Shown here: positions 50,780-62,100 of the stretch, piece after piece
Position numbering within the stretch: position 1 is the stretch's first letter
Layout: the number at the start of each line of letters is the position of its first letter
Made by a program: the position numbers and the translations under genes
Assembly: GCA_030407085.1 (NCBI GenBank)
Contig: CM059584.1
Location: 7,688,001 to 7,752,000 of the forward strand
Length of the DNA stretch: 64,000 nucleotides
Source of the DNA: Trichopria drosophilae
Taxonomy: Eukaryota > Arthropoda > Insecta > Hymenoptera > Diapriidae
Direction: 5' to 3'
Notes under the pieces: model-generated
Seen by the model: only the letters and a program-made list of their open reading frames with translations
What the model was told of the DNA's origin: nothing
The model's database searches: none

Positions 50780-52540
50780 AAAATGAAACTTACAACAGAC
50801 TGGTAAAAATCAGACATAAAATGTTGGTAATAAAACTACGTTGAGCGTAGATATTTTTCCCCAATTGAGGTTAAAGTACAATACTGTATTGTAAATTTAC
50901 AACGTCGAGCTTAGGAAAAATGTTAGACTTGTGTACTTTTACTATGCTGTACGTAGGTAATTTTTCGAGCCTACGCTGGACGTTGTAATTTTACAATTGG
51001 AGGAAATATTACAAGATTTTATGTAAAGTTACATCGTTCAACATTGTAAATTCCCTGCGCTGAAAGTGGGTAATTTTTCGAGCCCACACTGTAAAAAATG
51101 TAAATGAAATTTACAATTTTGTTGTGATTTTCATGCCTAAATATATGGTGATATTCCCACGTTAAAAGTTGTCAATTTCCTGCGGGAGGTTAGGAATTTC
51201 AGAACGATTTGTAAATACCCTACACTAAAGGTGGTAAATTTACAACGCGACGTGTTTTTCCAACGCTATAAGTGGGTAAAAATCAAGCCCATTCTGTACA
51301 TGGTAAATTTACAATATTAGGGAAAAAACCATTGGTGCAGTAAAATTAATTTTTACATTAAAATTCCACATATTTTAGTTTTATTTTGTTTTTAAATGTA
51401 AAACAGAGGAATATATTGTAAAATTCATTATGAGATGTATTTTAATATTTTAGAGGTTTTTAGAGCTATAATCTTTTGTCGATAAAACTTTTGTTGAAAG
51501 AAAACATTAAATCATAAAATCTAAATTCATAAATTATTAAAATAACAAATTATTATTACAAGCCACTACAATTGGTTCAGGATTACGTGCATAAATTTGA
51601 CCACATAGAGTTAAAATCGCCAGCCCGCACAAGGTTATTGCGCTTTAGTTCATAACCTAAAATGTTTCCTATATTTTGTTGTAAATTTACTATTCTCTTG
51701 GAGAATTTAAACTTCTCTACGGTGTAATATTACTGTAACCTGTAAAATCCATTTTCAATTGTAAATTTACAATTACAAGTTAACAGGGTTGGGTAAGTTA
51801 ACTTTTTGTTTTAACTTAGTTAAGTTAAAGTTAACTCCATAAAATATTAACTAAGTTAAGTTAAAAGTTAATACGTTATTTACTTAATTGAAATAGAAGT
51901 TAAGTTAACTGGTAAAAAAGTTAAAAGTTAAGTTAAAAGTTAAAAAGTTAAGTTAAAAGTTAAAAAGTTAAAAGTTAAGTTAAAAAGTTAAGTTAAAAGT
52001 TAAGTTAAAAGTTAAATTAAAAGTGAAAAGTTAAAATTTAAGTTAAAAGTTAAAAGTTAAGTTAAAAGTTAAAAGTTAAGTTAAAAGTTAAAAGTTAAAA
52101 GTTAAAAGTTAAGTTAAAATTTAAAAGTTAAGTTAAAAGTTAAAAGTTAAGTGAAAAGTTAAGTGAAAAGTTAAAAGTTAAGTTAAAAGTTAAGTTAAAA
52201 GCTAAAAGTTAAAAGTTAAAAATTAAAAAAAAAAACTTAATTAAGTTAAGTTAAAAGTTAATGATCTAAAAAGTAACTAAGTTAAGTTAAAATTAATTAA
52301 TTTTTTAACTTTTAACTTAACTTTTAACTTTTAACTTTTCCACTACCCAACCCTGCAAGTTAACATTTACAAAGGTAAAAAAGTAATATTCTCAGTGCCT
52401 ATGTAAATTTACAATAATATTGCGTAAAAGTCCTACTTGTAGCATGGGCAATATTGTGTCCAACTCTGCAAGTTGTAAATTTACATTTCCATTTTTTACA
52501 GTGCACGACGCATTGTAATTTTACATGAAAATTTTTTACA
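50780..52540. repeat. Block rich in GTAAATTTAC-type motifs, several elements
   Basis: TTGTAAATTTACAA, TTTTACAAT and TACATTTT variants recur about every 30-60 bp on both strands. One probable unit runs from CACTGTAAAAAATG (51087) to TTTTTTACAGTG (52503) and contains a hAT-like insertion at 51784-52355. Others on both sides are incomplete. No gene. Confidence 0.5.
51784..52355. mobile_element. hAT-like MITE filled with TTAACTTTTAACTT repeats, 8-bp target duplication
   Basis: The ends are CAGGGTTGGGTAAGTTAAC and the complement of CAGGGTTGGGTAGTGGAAAA. The 8-bp duplication CAAGTTAA flanks it exactly (51776-51783, 52356-52363), as for hAT transposons. The interior is an irregular array of AAGTTAA and AAAAGTT units, mostly in one direction and reversed over the last 60 bp. 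It has probably expanded from subterminal repeats. Confidence 0.88.
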
Positions 52541-53097
52541 TTGTAGGTTTTTAAAATATTATTATAAGTCCATGCACGGTAAAGCGTATACACAACCCTG
52601 AAAAAAAGCTTCACAGGGTTTACTTAGACGAGGGGTTAACGAGGGTTAATAAACAATGTACGTCGGACTATATGAATCGGACATACACAAAGGTCATTCG
52701 TGTTTACATTAGTGACGACATAGCTCTACACTGACAGTCGACACAAAATGGACGACGCCGGTCACGCGGATGACACTCCCGTACACACATGAATTTTCCA
52801 TAAGCATGTCTGTAAACAGAGGGAGACCGAAGGCCATAATGTATTGCAAAGAGCAAGAAAGAACAAAAAGAGCGGGGGAAATTTGCTACAGTGGGATGCA
52901 TTGACGACATAGTGTGTTTTTGTATTGCGTGTCACAAGATCTTATCTGTGTTAGTGCGCTCTCCCATTATAGTGACGATGCGCAACTCGTGCAAGTAGTA
53001 ATATTGTAGTATATCACAAACCTACGATTCGCGAAAATATATCCCGAAACCGAAGACTTATTCGCGGGTGTTGTGATTGTTTATTTTAGTTACCGCG
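52541..53097 (+). promoter_or_regulatory. Upstream and 5' UTR region of flotillin-1
   Basis: From about 52720 the DNA is less AT-rich. It includes CpG-containing text such as GACGACGCCGGTCACGCGG and ATTCGCGGGTGTTGTGATTG just before the start codon. GTTACCGCG precedes the ATG. Two GACGACATAG blocks lie at 52717 and 52903. The transcription start is not assignable. A frame on the minus strand here has no recognisable content. Confidence 0.4.
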
Positions 53098-53149
53098 ATG
53101 AGTTGCGGCTTTGTCACCTGTGGCCCCAACGAGGCGCTCGTTGTGTCAG
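53098..53149 (+). CDS. Flo1: Flotillin-1 exon 1
   Basis: The ATG after TTACCGCG starts [17 protein letters not shown] and the first base of Gly. The donor is GTACGT. Cys3 and Cys8 are possible palmitoylation positions. The family-typical TCGPNEA motif fixes the frame and the start. Confidence 0.95.
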
Positions 53150-56100
53150 GTACGTCAACATTAATTCTCAGAATTCACATGTTTTGTTGATATACATCTC
53201 GTGACATTTTCCAAAAGCGTGATTTACAAAAAATGTGACATCAATAGAATATTTTACTAATTTTCCTTTTAATCGATAAAGAAATTTGACAGAAATTGAG
53301 TTGCGATGTTGATTTGTCAACTAATCGGAGAAAATGTGCGAGATGTGACATCAATAGAATATTTTACAAATTTCCCTTTTAATCGATAAGGAAATTTGAC
53401 AGAAATTGAGTTACGATGTTGATTTGTCAACTAATCGGAGAAAATGTGCGAGATGTGTCATCAATAGAATATTTTACTAATTTCCCTTTTAATCGATAAG
53501 GAAATTTGACAGAAATTGAGTTACGATGTTGATTTAACAACTCATCGGAGACAATTCCTGTTCGATAAATTTTGTAAAAGTTTATGCAGATAAAACCTTA
53601 TTCTGTACAAAAGATTTAAATCGTTGTGGTTTAAAACTGCAAAAATCGTAATTTAATTGTTGTAGGATGTTGTTACGGCAAGCCTCTTCTGGTGCCTGGT
53701 GGCCGAGTCTTTGTATGGCCACTAGTCCAGCAAGTTCAAAAGTAAGTGCGATAGTGAACATTACATAAGATTATAATTAACAATTTTGTTCGTATAGCTT
53801 TGATGTTTCCGATAAGAATTATGTCACACTGAGCTCTTATCGGTACATCGTTTTTGTAGTATTGATGATATTAAGATCTTTACGATATCTGTGTAGGATT
53901 TCATTGAATACTATGACACTTTTGGTTGAAAGTCCTACTGTATATACAAGTCAAGGTGTGCCGATATCTGTAACTGGAATTGCACAGGTATGTGATTTTA
54001 AAACCTTGCAAACACAAAAGTAACAGTTATGTAACAACTATGTAACATTTATGTAACAATGTAACCATTACGTAAATACATAACTGTTACGAGTGCGGGT
54101 CGAAAAACCGACAAATAAAAAAAGCCAATAGGTCAAAAAATCGACAGTCAAAAAATTGACAAACGAAAAACAGACAGTCAAAAAACCGACACTTAAAAAA
54201 ATGTCTATCTGCTTGTCGATTTGTGTATTTTTTATGTATCAGCTTTTTGATTGTCGGCCTATCGAGTGTTGTCTTTAGGACAGTCGGTTTTTTTATATGT
54301 CAGCTTTTAGATTTGTCGGTTTTTCGACCCGCACCCACTGTTACTTTCCGTGTTTGCAGGGAATATATCTGTTTAGTAATACTATTGGTGTATAGTCATA
54401 AAATTTTATTTCGTCGATTACAAAATGTGTTAAAAAACCTTTATAATAATCAGCGAAGATGATCGAAAGTCCTGAATGTACTGCGAACAGCTTATAATAC
54501 TCAAAAAAAATTATAAAACCAAATTACTTTTACGGTTTTTATATTACGCAGAACAGATGTAGAATAAATATTTTGTACCAGTAAATACATAACATTTTAG
54601 CCAATAAATCATTAGATATCTAAAATGTATACATGTAAATAAATAATAGACTCGGCATCGAGATTTAGGTATTGCAAGTGCACATGTCACACGTCAAAAG
54701 TAGAGAATCGTCGAGATATTATTGAAATGAAATAATTCAATACTTTACTCTTTAAAGTTTTTTGGTTCACTTCGTAGTAATTATTACTAAATATGAAGAT
54801 TTAAGGCTGTAAATGAACCAATCAGATGGTATTTTTTTTTGCACTACTAATTTTTTAAATTTTCTCTAACGTTTGCTTCTAAAGCCAGAAACTCGCCTGG
54901 ATTCATTAGAAGAATTGCAAATATGTCAGAGAAAATTTTAATTCGTAAAGATGGAAAGGATGGAATTTTTTATTATATCTCTCGAGTTCGGCCCTCCATT
55001 TTTTTAGAAAATCGAGAACAATCCAAAAAACAGTTTCGTAAAAAATTCCATCCTTTCCATCTTTACGAATTAAAATTTTCTCTAACATATTTGCAATTCT
55101 TCTAATGAATCCAGGCAAGTTTCTGGCTTTAGAAGCAAAAGTTAGAAAAAATTTAAAAAATTAGTAGTGCAAAAAGAATACCATCTGATCGGTTCATCTA
55201 CAGCCTTAAATCTTCATATTTAGTAATAATCAATACTTTACTATTTACAAGTAAGATATGAGGAATTCCACGGTACTGACATTCGACCCTACGATAAATC
55301 AAATTTTTGTTTTGATAGCACATCAACCAATCTTATACCATTACATTTCTAGGGCCACAAAGAATTAAAAAAACCTTTACCACTCATTTTTGAACAAAGT
55401 TATTTTTGTAAATCCAAAAAATGTAAACAACACAAAAATTTGTAACAATTAAAAAGTTATACAGAGACTGAAAAAAGTATCTGTTAGACTATTTTCATGT
55501 ATTTTTGTCTCCTGATTCCGAAGATGATAATACAAATTGTTTTTTTTTTTTAAATTTGTGAGTAGAAGTTTGCGCAACGCAAAATAGGATTTTTTTTAAC
55601 AACTCGGTAATCAGCCATTCTTTTCCCACACGAAGAACAGACAAGATCATTTGACTCTAAAAAGTTAAATTTCGTCAGTCTTGATGCGATGTAAACTTTT
55701 CGTTTTCTTATGGTTTTTTTTTGTTGAAAGGGCTGCAGCACCTATTTTTTTTTATGACAGAGATTCTATTAGAATACACTTTTCTTAAATTACACTTTAT
55801 TTAACCCCTATACGAGATGTCATGTAAAGAATTAAAGGGGGAAGTGTTGTATCTGTAGTACATTTTGTAATTGATATTCATTTTCTTCTGGTAATAAACT
55901 GATCATACACCTCGTTGAATGCTCAAGAAAATACATTTTTTAAAAGTTGGATGCGGGTTAGACCCTCGTAAAGGTAAAGGCGTAAAAAATGTTTCAATGC
56001 GAGTGCATTTAATGTTAACGGAATTCATTGTGAGGAATGCCATGGAACTTCTGACATTTCACCCTTAAAAAATCCAACTTTTATTATTATGGCACCTCAA

Positions 56101-59100
56101 CTAATTTTATGCTATATTACATTCATATGGTCACAAAGAATAAAGAAAAGAGAAGCAAGTCATTTTTTAATTAAGTTAGGACGATGTCATGTCTGTAAAA
56201 TGCAAAAATACCATAAAAACGTTCTTTAATTGACATTTTTTCGACTCTAAAAAATTAATGATATACCAGATTGGATACTGAAGAAAATGTACTACAGAAA
56301 AATTAGCCAAAAGTTAAAAAGTCATTCTATGGACCATGTCGGTGAGCCCTTAAAAAATCATGATTTTCAATTCGAGTGGAGGAAGTAAAAAGCAATGTTG
56401 CGAATGTCGCTGAGAGGTTCATACACAAGGCACATATATAAACCGGGTTCTATTTTCATTCTTATTCCAAGGGGATTATTTACCACCATGCACAATTAAA
56501 AAATAATAACAGTTTTTTTTAAAGCCTAAAATGTAAAAAAAAATTCATTTTCTCAAAAATCGGGTTTGTATGTTCCTGGTTTCATACTTTATTTTCTAAG
56601 ACACACTTCAATGACAAATATTCTATTAGATATTATCTCTGCCAATAACGTATATCGATTTCAAATTATTTGGAGTTTTTTTTTTAAACAGCATAAAAAA
56701 ACTGTAATTTCAGTCAGTGTTATGCTTCTTATGCAAGGATAATTGTTACGGAGGTAAAGAAAAAAAGTTTGAGTATATTATACTAGGTGTCTTCTTGAAA
56801 TACTTTGAAGAAAAAACTCGATTTGACCTTCATTTGTACGACTTTTCTGCTAGTACTTGCAATGTTAACAGTTCGGTGGAATTCCTAATATATAACACAG
56901 CCAAACAAAATTTTGTTGCCCTACAAGTAAGACTCGATTTTGATAGGATTTTTGTTCCAGAATCCAAATATGACCGCCAAAATATCCAATTAGCTCCAGT
57001 TTTTGAGATATTGAAGGTCAAATGGGTTAAAAATGTGATTTTCTACATTTTTCAATATCTGTTCACAGATACCAAAAAATGATGTTGCTCTACTAGTAAA
57101 AGTCAATTTTCATATAATTTATCTCACAGAATCGAAATATGTATTTGGAAATATTGAATTGGATTTATTTTTTGTCCAAATTCCAGGTCAAAATTGTAAA
57201 AAAGCTTGCTTTAGGATATTCTTTACGTCTATACTATAGAACGCGATGCAAATAATAAAAAAAACACAAAATGGTGGATCCAACATGTCCGACAAACCTA
57301 TTAAAATTCGAACCACTTCAAACTCGTTATCGTCTTAATTAATTTTCCAGAAAAATAGAAAAGAATGTCTGAAAACACGATTTTTTACCCCTTTGACCTT
57401 CAATTTGGTAAAAAACAAAGTAAAGTTTCCAAAATGATAATGAGTTTGAAGTGATTCAAATTTCTAAAAGTTCGTCGGACATATTGGATCCGCCAATTTG
57501 CATTTCTTGATATTTTGCGTCGAGTTCTGCAGTATAGATGTGAAAATGTCCTAAAACACGATTTTTTACTTTTTCGACCTTCAATTTTGGGCAAAAAGTA
57601 GGTCCAAATCAATATTTTGGCATACATATTTGGATTCTGTGGAAAATACTTATAGGGCAACGTGAAATTCTAAAATTTTTGTTGGGCTGTTTAATTGATA
57701 ATTTCTTTTCTCTTAATTAATATAGAATAAATATAAATATGAATCAGTGTTTCTTGGTAACCGAGAATAATGTAACTATGTTTTTTATAAAACTTTAAGA
57801 TGATCTTATTTTGGCCTACATTTTAAACACGGATTTGTGTTTGTGGAGTAACCGTCACCAATTTAAATGAAACTTCGACTTACTGTTAAGGTCGATAATA
57901 ATGATTAGTAAATTACATTAAATTATTTGTCATTGATCAAAAATTAAGAAACAATATGCATTAAAAAATGCATACTGCTTCTTTTATGGTGTTTCATCTC
58001 AATCTGTACCACTAGAATCATCAGTAAAGCGGTGGTAGAGACCTACTTTATACGCCCTTGAAGAGATTATATATTGGAAATTCATATATCCGAATTACTA
58101 TAGATTTTTCACATTTGTGAAAATGCACAATCGCATTAAAGAAATCCAATGTTCAAACCGATCAAGCTCAATGTATTCTAATACATATCGCCTGATAGAG
58201 AACTAAGTAATTTACAAATAAGATGGATAAGGAATTAAATTTATAGATGTCACATGTCATTTGTTACTTTCGAAAAATCGATACAATTGTAGTTCATTAT
58301 GGTATTTAATGTAATTTACATGGATTTAGGAGAAAATTATTAAAAATTTATGTTTTTTTGGAGTATATCTCTGATATCTTCATGTAGAAAGGATATGTTT
58401 AATCATTGAGTGGTTAAATAAAACAAGATATCAAAATTTTTATACGTCTCTAAATAAAATTTTTATTTATTGATTATTACGAATTCATACATTGGTATTA
58501 AGACATGAGTTTCTACAATTGGATTAAATTACAATTTGTAAAGGAAGCTGTAATACTATTAAAGGATTGGAAAACGATTAATAACAAATTAGCGGCATCA
58601 ATAATGAGAAGAATTTTTTTACTTCGATGCAAATCAAATGGTTTTCTACCCAAACATATTTTTTTTAATAAGTTTTCAAAAAAAAAAGGAAAAAAAAAAC
58701 ACAAAGGAAATTTTCACTTATGAAAGTAACAGAGAAGAATTAAAGAATTTTTATTCATTGATTATTACGAATTCATACATTGGTATCAAGACATGAGTTT
58801 CTACAATTGGATTAAATTACAATTTGTAAAGGAAGCTGTAATACTACTAAAGGATTGGAAAACGATTAACAACAAATTAGCGGCATCAATAATGAGAAGA
58901 ATTTTTTTACTTCGATGCAAATCAAATGGTTTTCTATCCAAACATATTTTTTTTAATAAGTTTTCAAAAAAAAAAGGAAAAAAAATACAAAGGAAATTTT
59001 TACTTATGAAAGTAACGGAGAAGAATTAAAGAATTTTTATTCATGAATTGTCTCTAAATAACAATGCCAATTTAACAACGGTCGACTAATTGTTTACTTA

Positions 59101-62100
59101 ATTACATCTTTGATATTTAATTGTTTTTTTATTCAAGGATATCAATAGAGTGGTATTGATCAAATGTATTTTTAGGTATACTTTTTTATTTTCATGATGA
59201 GTTTTAAATTTAGTTTCTTGTCTCCGTAATATCGCAATAATGTTCTGGATTAAAACTGAGAAATTTTATAATGTTTATTTATTATCTCATAAAATCATAA
59301 AAGAATATCATAAAGAATAAAAAAGAATTAAAGAATAATTCAGAAAAAACTCCAAAAACCCAAAAATGTAGTTTCTAATTTGGAGTTGACGACAGTTTGT
59401 TCCAAATAATGACGTACAGTCAAATTGAAACGTAGTATATTTATCAGCGTTTCATCATAAAGTGACAATAACGTAGATGTAAGCAAAATAACAACTTTGT
59501 CAAAACCAATTTTCATTAGTAATAATAAAGAATTAATATTTTAGTTATCTGCATACTATGAAATTTCAATTATCTTATCAAATTAGGTTAAAGTAACGTT
59601 GGAATTTTCTGTAATTTGTGTAATCATATACGTGTTACATTTACGTTTCAAAAAATATTTGAAATCATATCATTCATTTTGTATAATTTTCTGTGGTTTC
59701 GAAGCAACTAACTTTACATAAAAAGAAAAATGAAGAGTAAAATGATTCATATTTGATTACAAGTTGTGACTTAATCAGCTTTACAAAATTATATAGTGTG
59801 GCTTTACCACAGTAATTGTAAAATTACTCCAGATACTAGTCTATTATAAAGTCTGAACCATAGACATAGTAACTAATGTCTATGGTCTGAACATATTCTT
59901 CTCTGTTACAGTAGGACCTCTCACTAACGACACTCCCACTAACGACACCTCCCACCAACGACAGAAAATCACTCTCACGAACGACTACGAGATACCTCCC
60001 CTTATCCCTTCTACCTGACGTATGTCTATGTAAATACGTCGCCCTGACCACAGAGCGCATCTTATTGGTCAGAATCATGATAGTGGTGGAAGAGTCTTTC
60101 TCTCTCGAGTAGTCGTTCGTAAGAGGTATGAGGGGAGGGCTAGGAACCAAACCAGTCGTTAGTAAGAGGTCCTACTGTATTTTATTAGATGTTTCTTACA
60201 ATATGAAAAATCATTCCTTATGTCGTTTGGGTATATGATTTAGTCCCCTTTAAAGGTACTTCAAATACTCTTGAAAGTCAATCGTGTTTATAGAAAATAT
60301 ATAATTTTGTTACTTTTCTGTTATTTGTGACAGTACATTTAACCCTTAGAAGCAAGATGGTACGTTACCACCTCGATTTCTTTGATTTTTGCTCAGTAAA
60401 ATTGCAGTTAACAGTGCTACAAGAATGTATAAAATCAGTTATTAAGATATAATTGTTTATTGTTTATGATTTATAACAAACAAACATTAAAAAATCACGA
60501 TTTTTTCGAAAAAATTCATTATTGACGCTGTTTTTTAAGATAATTGTTTGAAATTTAGTATAATAGAGTTTATAAGGTCGCTGATTACGAATTTGACCAC
60601 AGATTTTAAAAATTCGAAATGGCCGATCCAAGATGGCGGACCAAGATGTAAAAAGTTTCTTGGTGGACTAAAATATTAAAATTTCATAATTCGCGACCGA
60701 AAAATTCACAGGTATTCGTCATTTAGTTCTAAATTGTTGGTCGAAAATAAATAAAGTTATTATTGGTTTGTCATCTAATGCCAGATTCGTAATCAGCGAC
60801 CCCGAAAACCCCAGGAGTGCCCAGTTTCATATCAATCTAGTAACTTTTCAACATTACGGTCCGCCATTTTGGATGGGCCATATTAAATTTTAAAAATCTG
60901 AGTTCAGATTCTTAATCAGCGACCTCGAAAACCACCGAATAACAATTTTCATCCATTTTTCGTGTAAAGAACAATGTATGCTTCAAAGGGTTAAGTAATT
61001 TGTTCGTAGTAACAGGTTATGTACAGTGGCCCTCCCCTTATTTTAACTTTTCGAGTCAAGGAAAATGGCGGCTTCTTCCCTTATTTTACTGCTTCCCCTC
61101 ACCCTCGCCACTAGCAGTATGAGAGAATAAAAATAGAGAGAGGAGATATAGTGGCGTCTTTCTTCACACGTATGCGCAAGCGCAAACAGCAATCCGCACT
61201 TTCAAATGGCGAATGGTGGGGGAACTCACGAGGGGAAGAAGTTAACATAAGGGACGAAAGAAAGTTAAAATAAAGGACGCAGTTAAAATAATAGGAGTTA
61301 AAATAAGGGGAGGGCCAATGTATAAACCAATCATCGACGATATTAATGTCGGTTATTTTTGAATACCTCCTAAATAAATAGAAACAAAAATAGAAATCAT
61401 ATGAATTTTTATTCACATTATCGACAACTGTTCTTCAGGTGAAAATCCAGGGACAGAATGAAGAAATGTTGTCGACAGCATGTGAACAATTTCTTGGAAA
61501 AACCGAGGACGAAATTCACAATATTGCATTAGTAACATTAGAGGGCCATCAACGTGCAATAATGGGAAGCATGACAGTTGAGGTAAACAATATTCTAGTG
61601 AATCTATGAAATTTTTTAATAAAAGTTTTAAAAAAATACAAATTAATTCTGTGTACAGGAAATTTACAAAGACCGAAAGAAATTTAGTAAGGAAGTATTC
61701 GAAGTAGCTAGTATCGATCTAGTGAACATGGGTATTACAGTAGTTTCGTATACACTGAAAGACATTCGTGATGAAGAGGTATGTATTTAGTGATTTTGAG
61801 AGTTTGTTGCTTTAGGATTTGTTTTATATCGATTTAAGCTTGTAAAGATTTCTGAACTTTAAAATATTGTGTTCAATTAAGAGTTTTCCTATAATAACGT
61901 AACCCAATAGAGCAGCTTTTGGATCGGTATTTTATATATTAGAAATTACCGCTTTTTCCATTATATCAATTTACAGTCAGTTTTTGTTTTGCTTCATGCA
62001 GGGGGCAAAGGTACGTTTACATTTTTGTTCTCCATTAGATGTTTAGTCGTTTACCTACTACCTACTACACTTCCTGTAATTAGTATATTCTTGTCCTGTC

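Noticed and set aside
54906..55118. Two overlapping frames on opposite strands reading [15 protein letters not shown]
   Set aside because: They are the two arms of a palindrome, so identical peptides on both strands are expected.
56717..57082. 121-codon plus-strand frame
   Set aside because: It runs through the outer part of a foldback with repeated text and has no recognisable domain.
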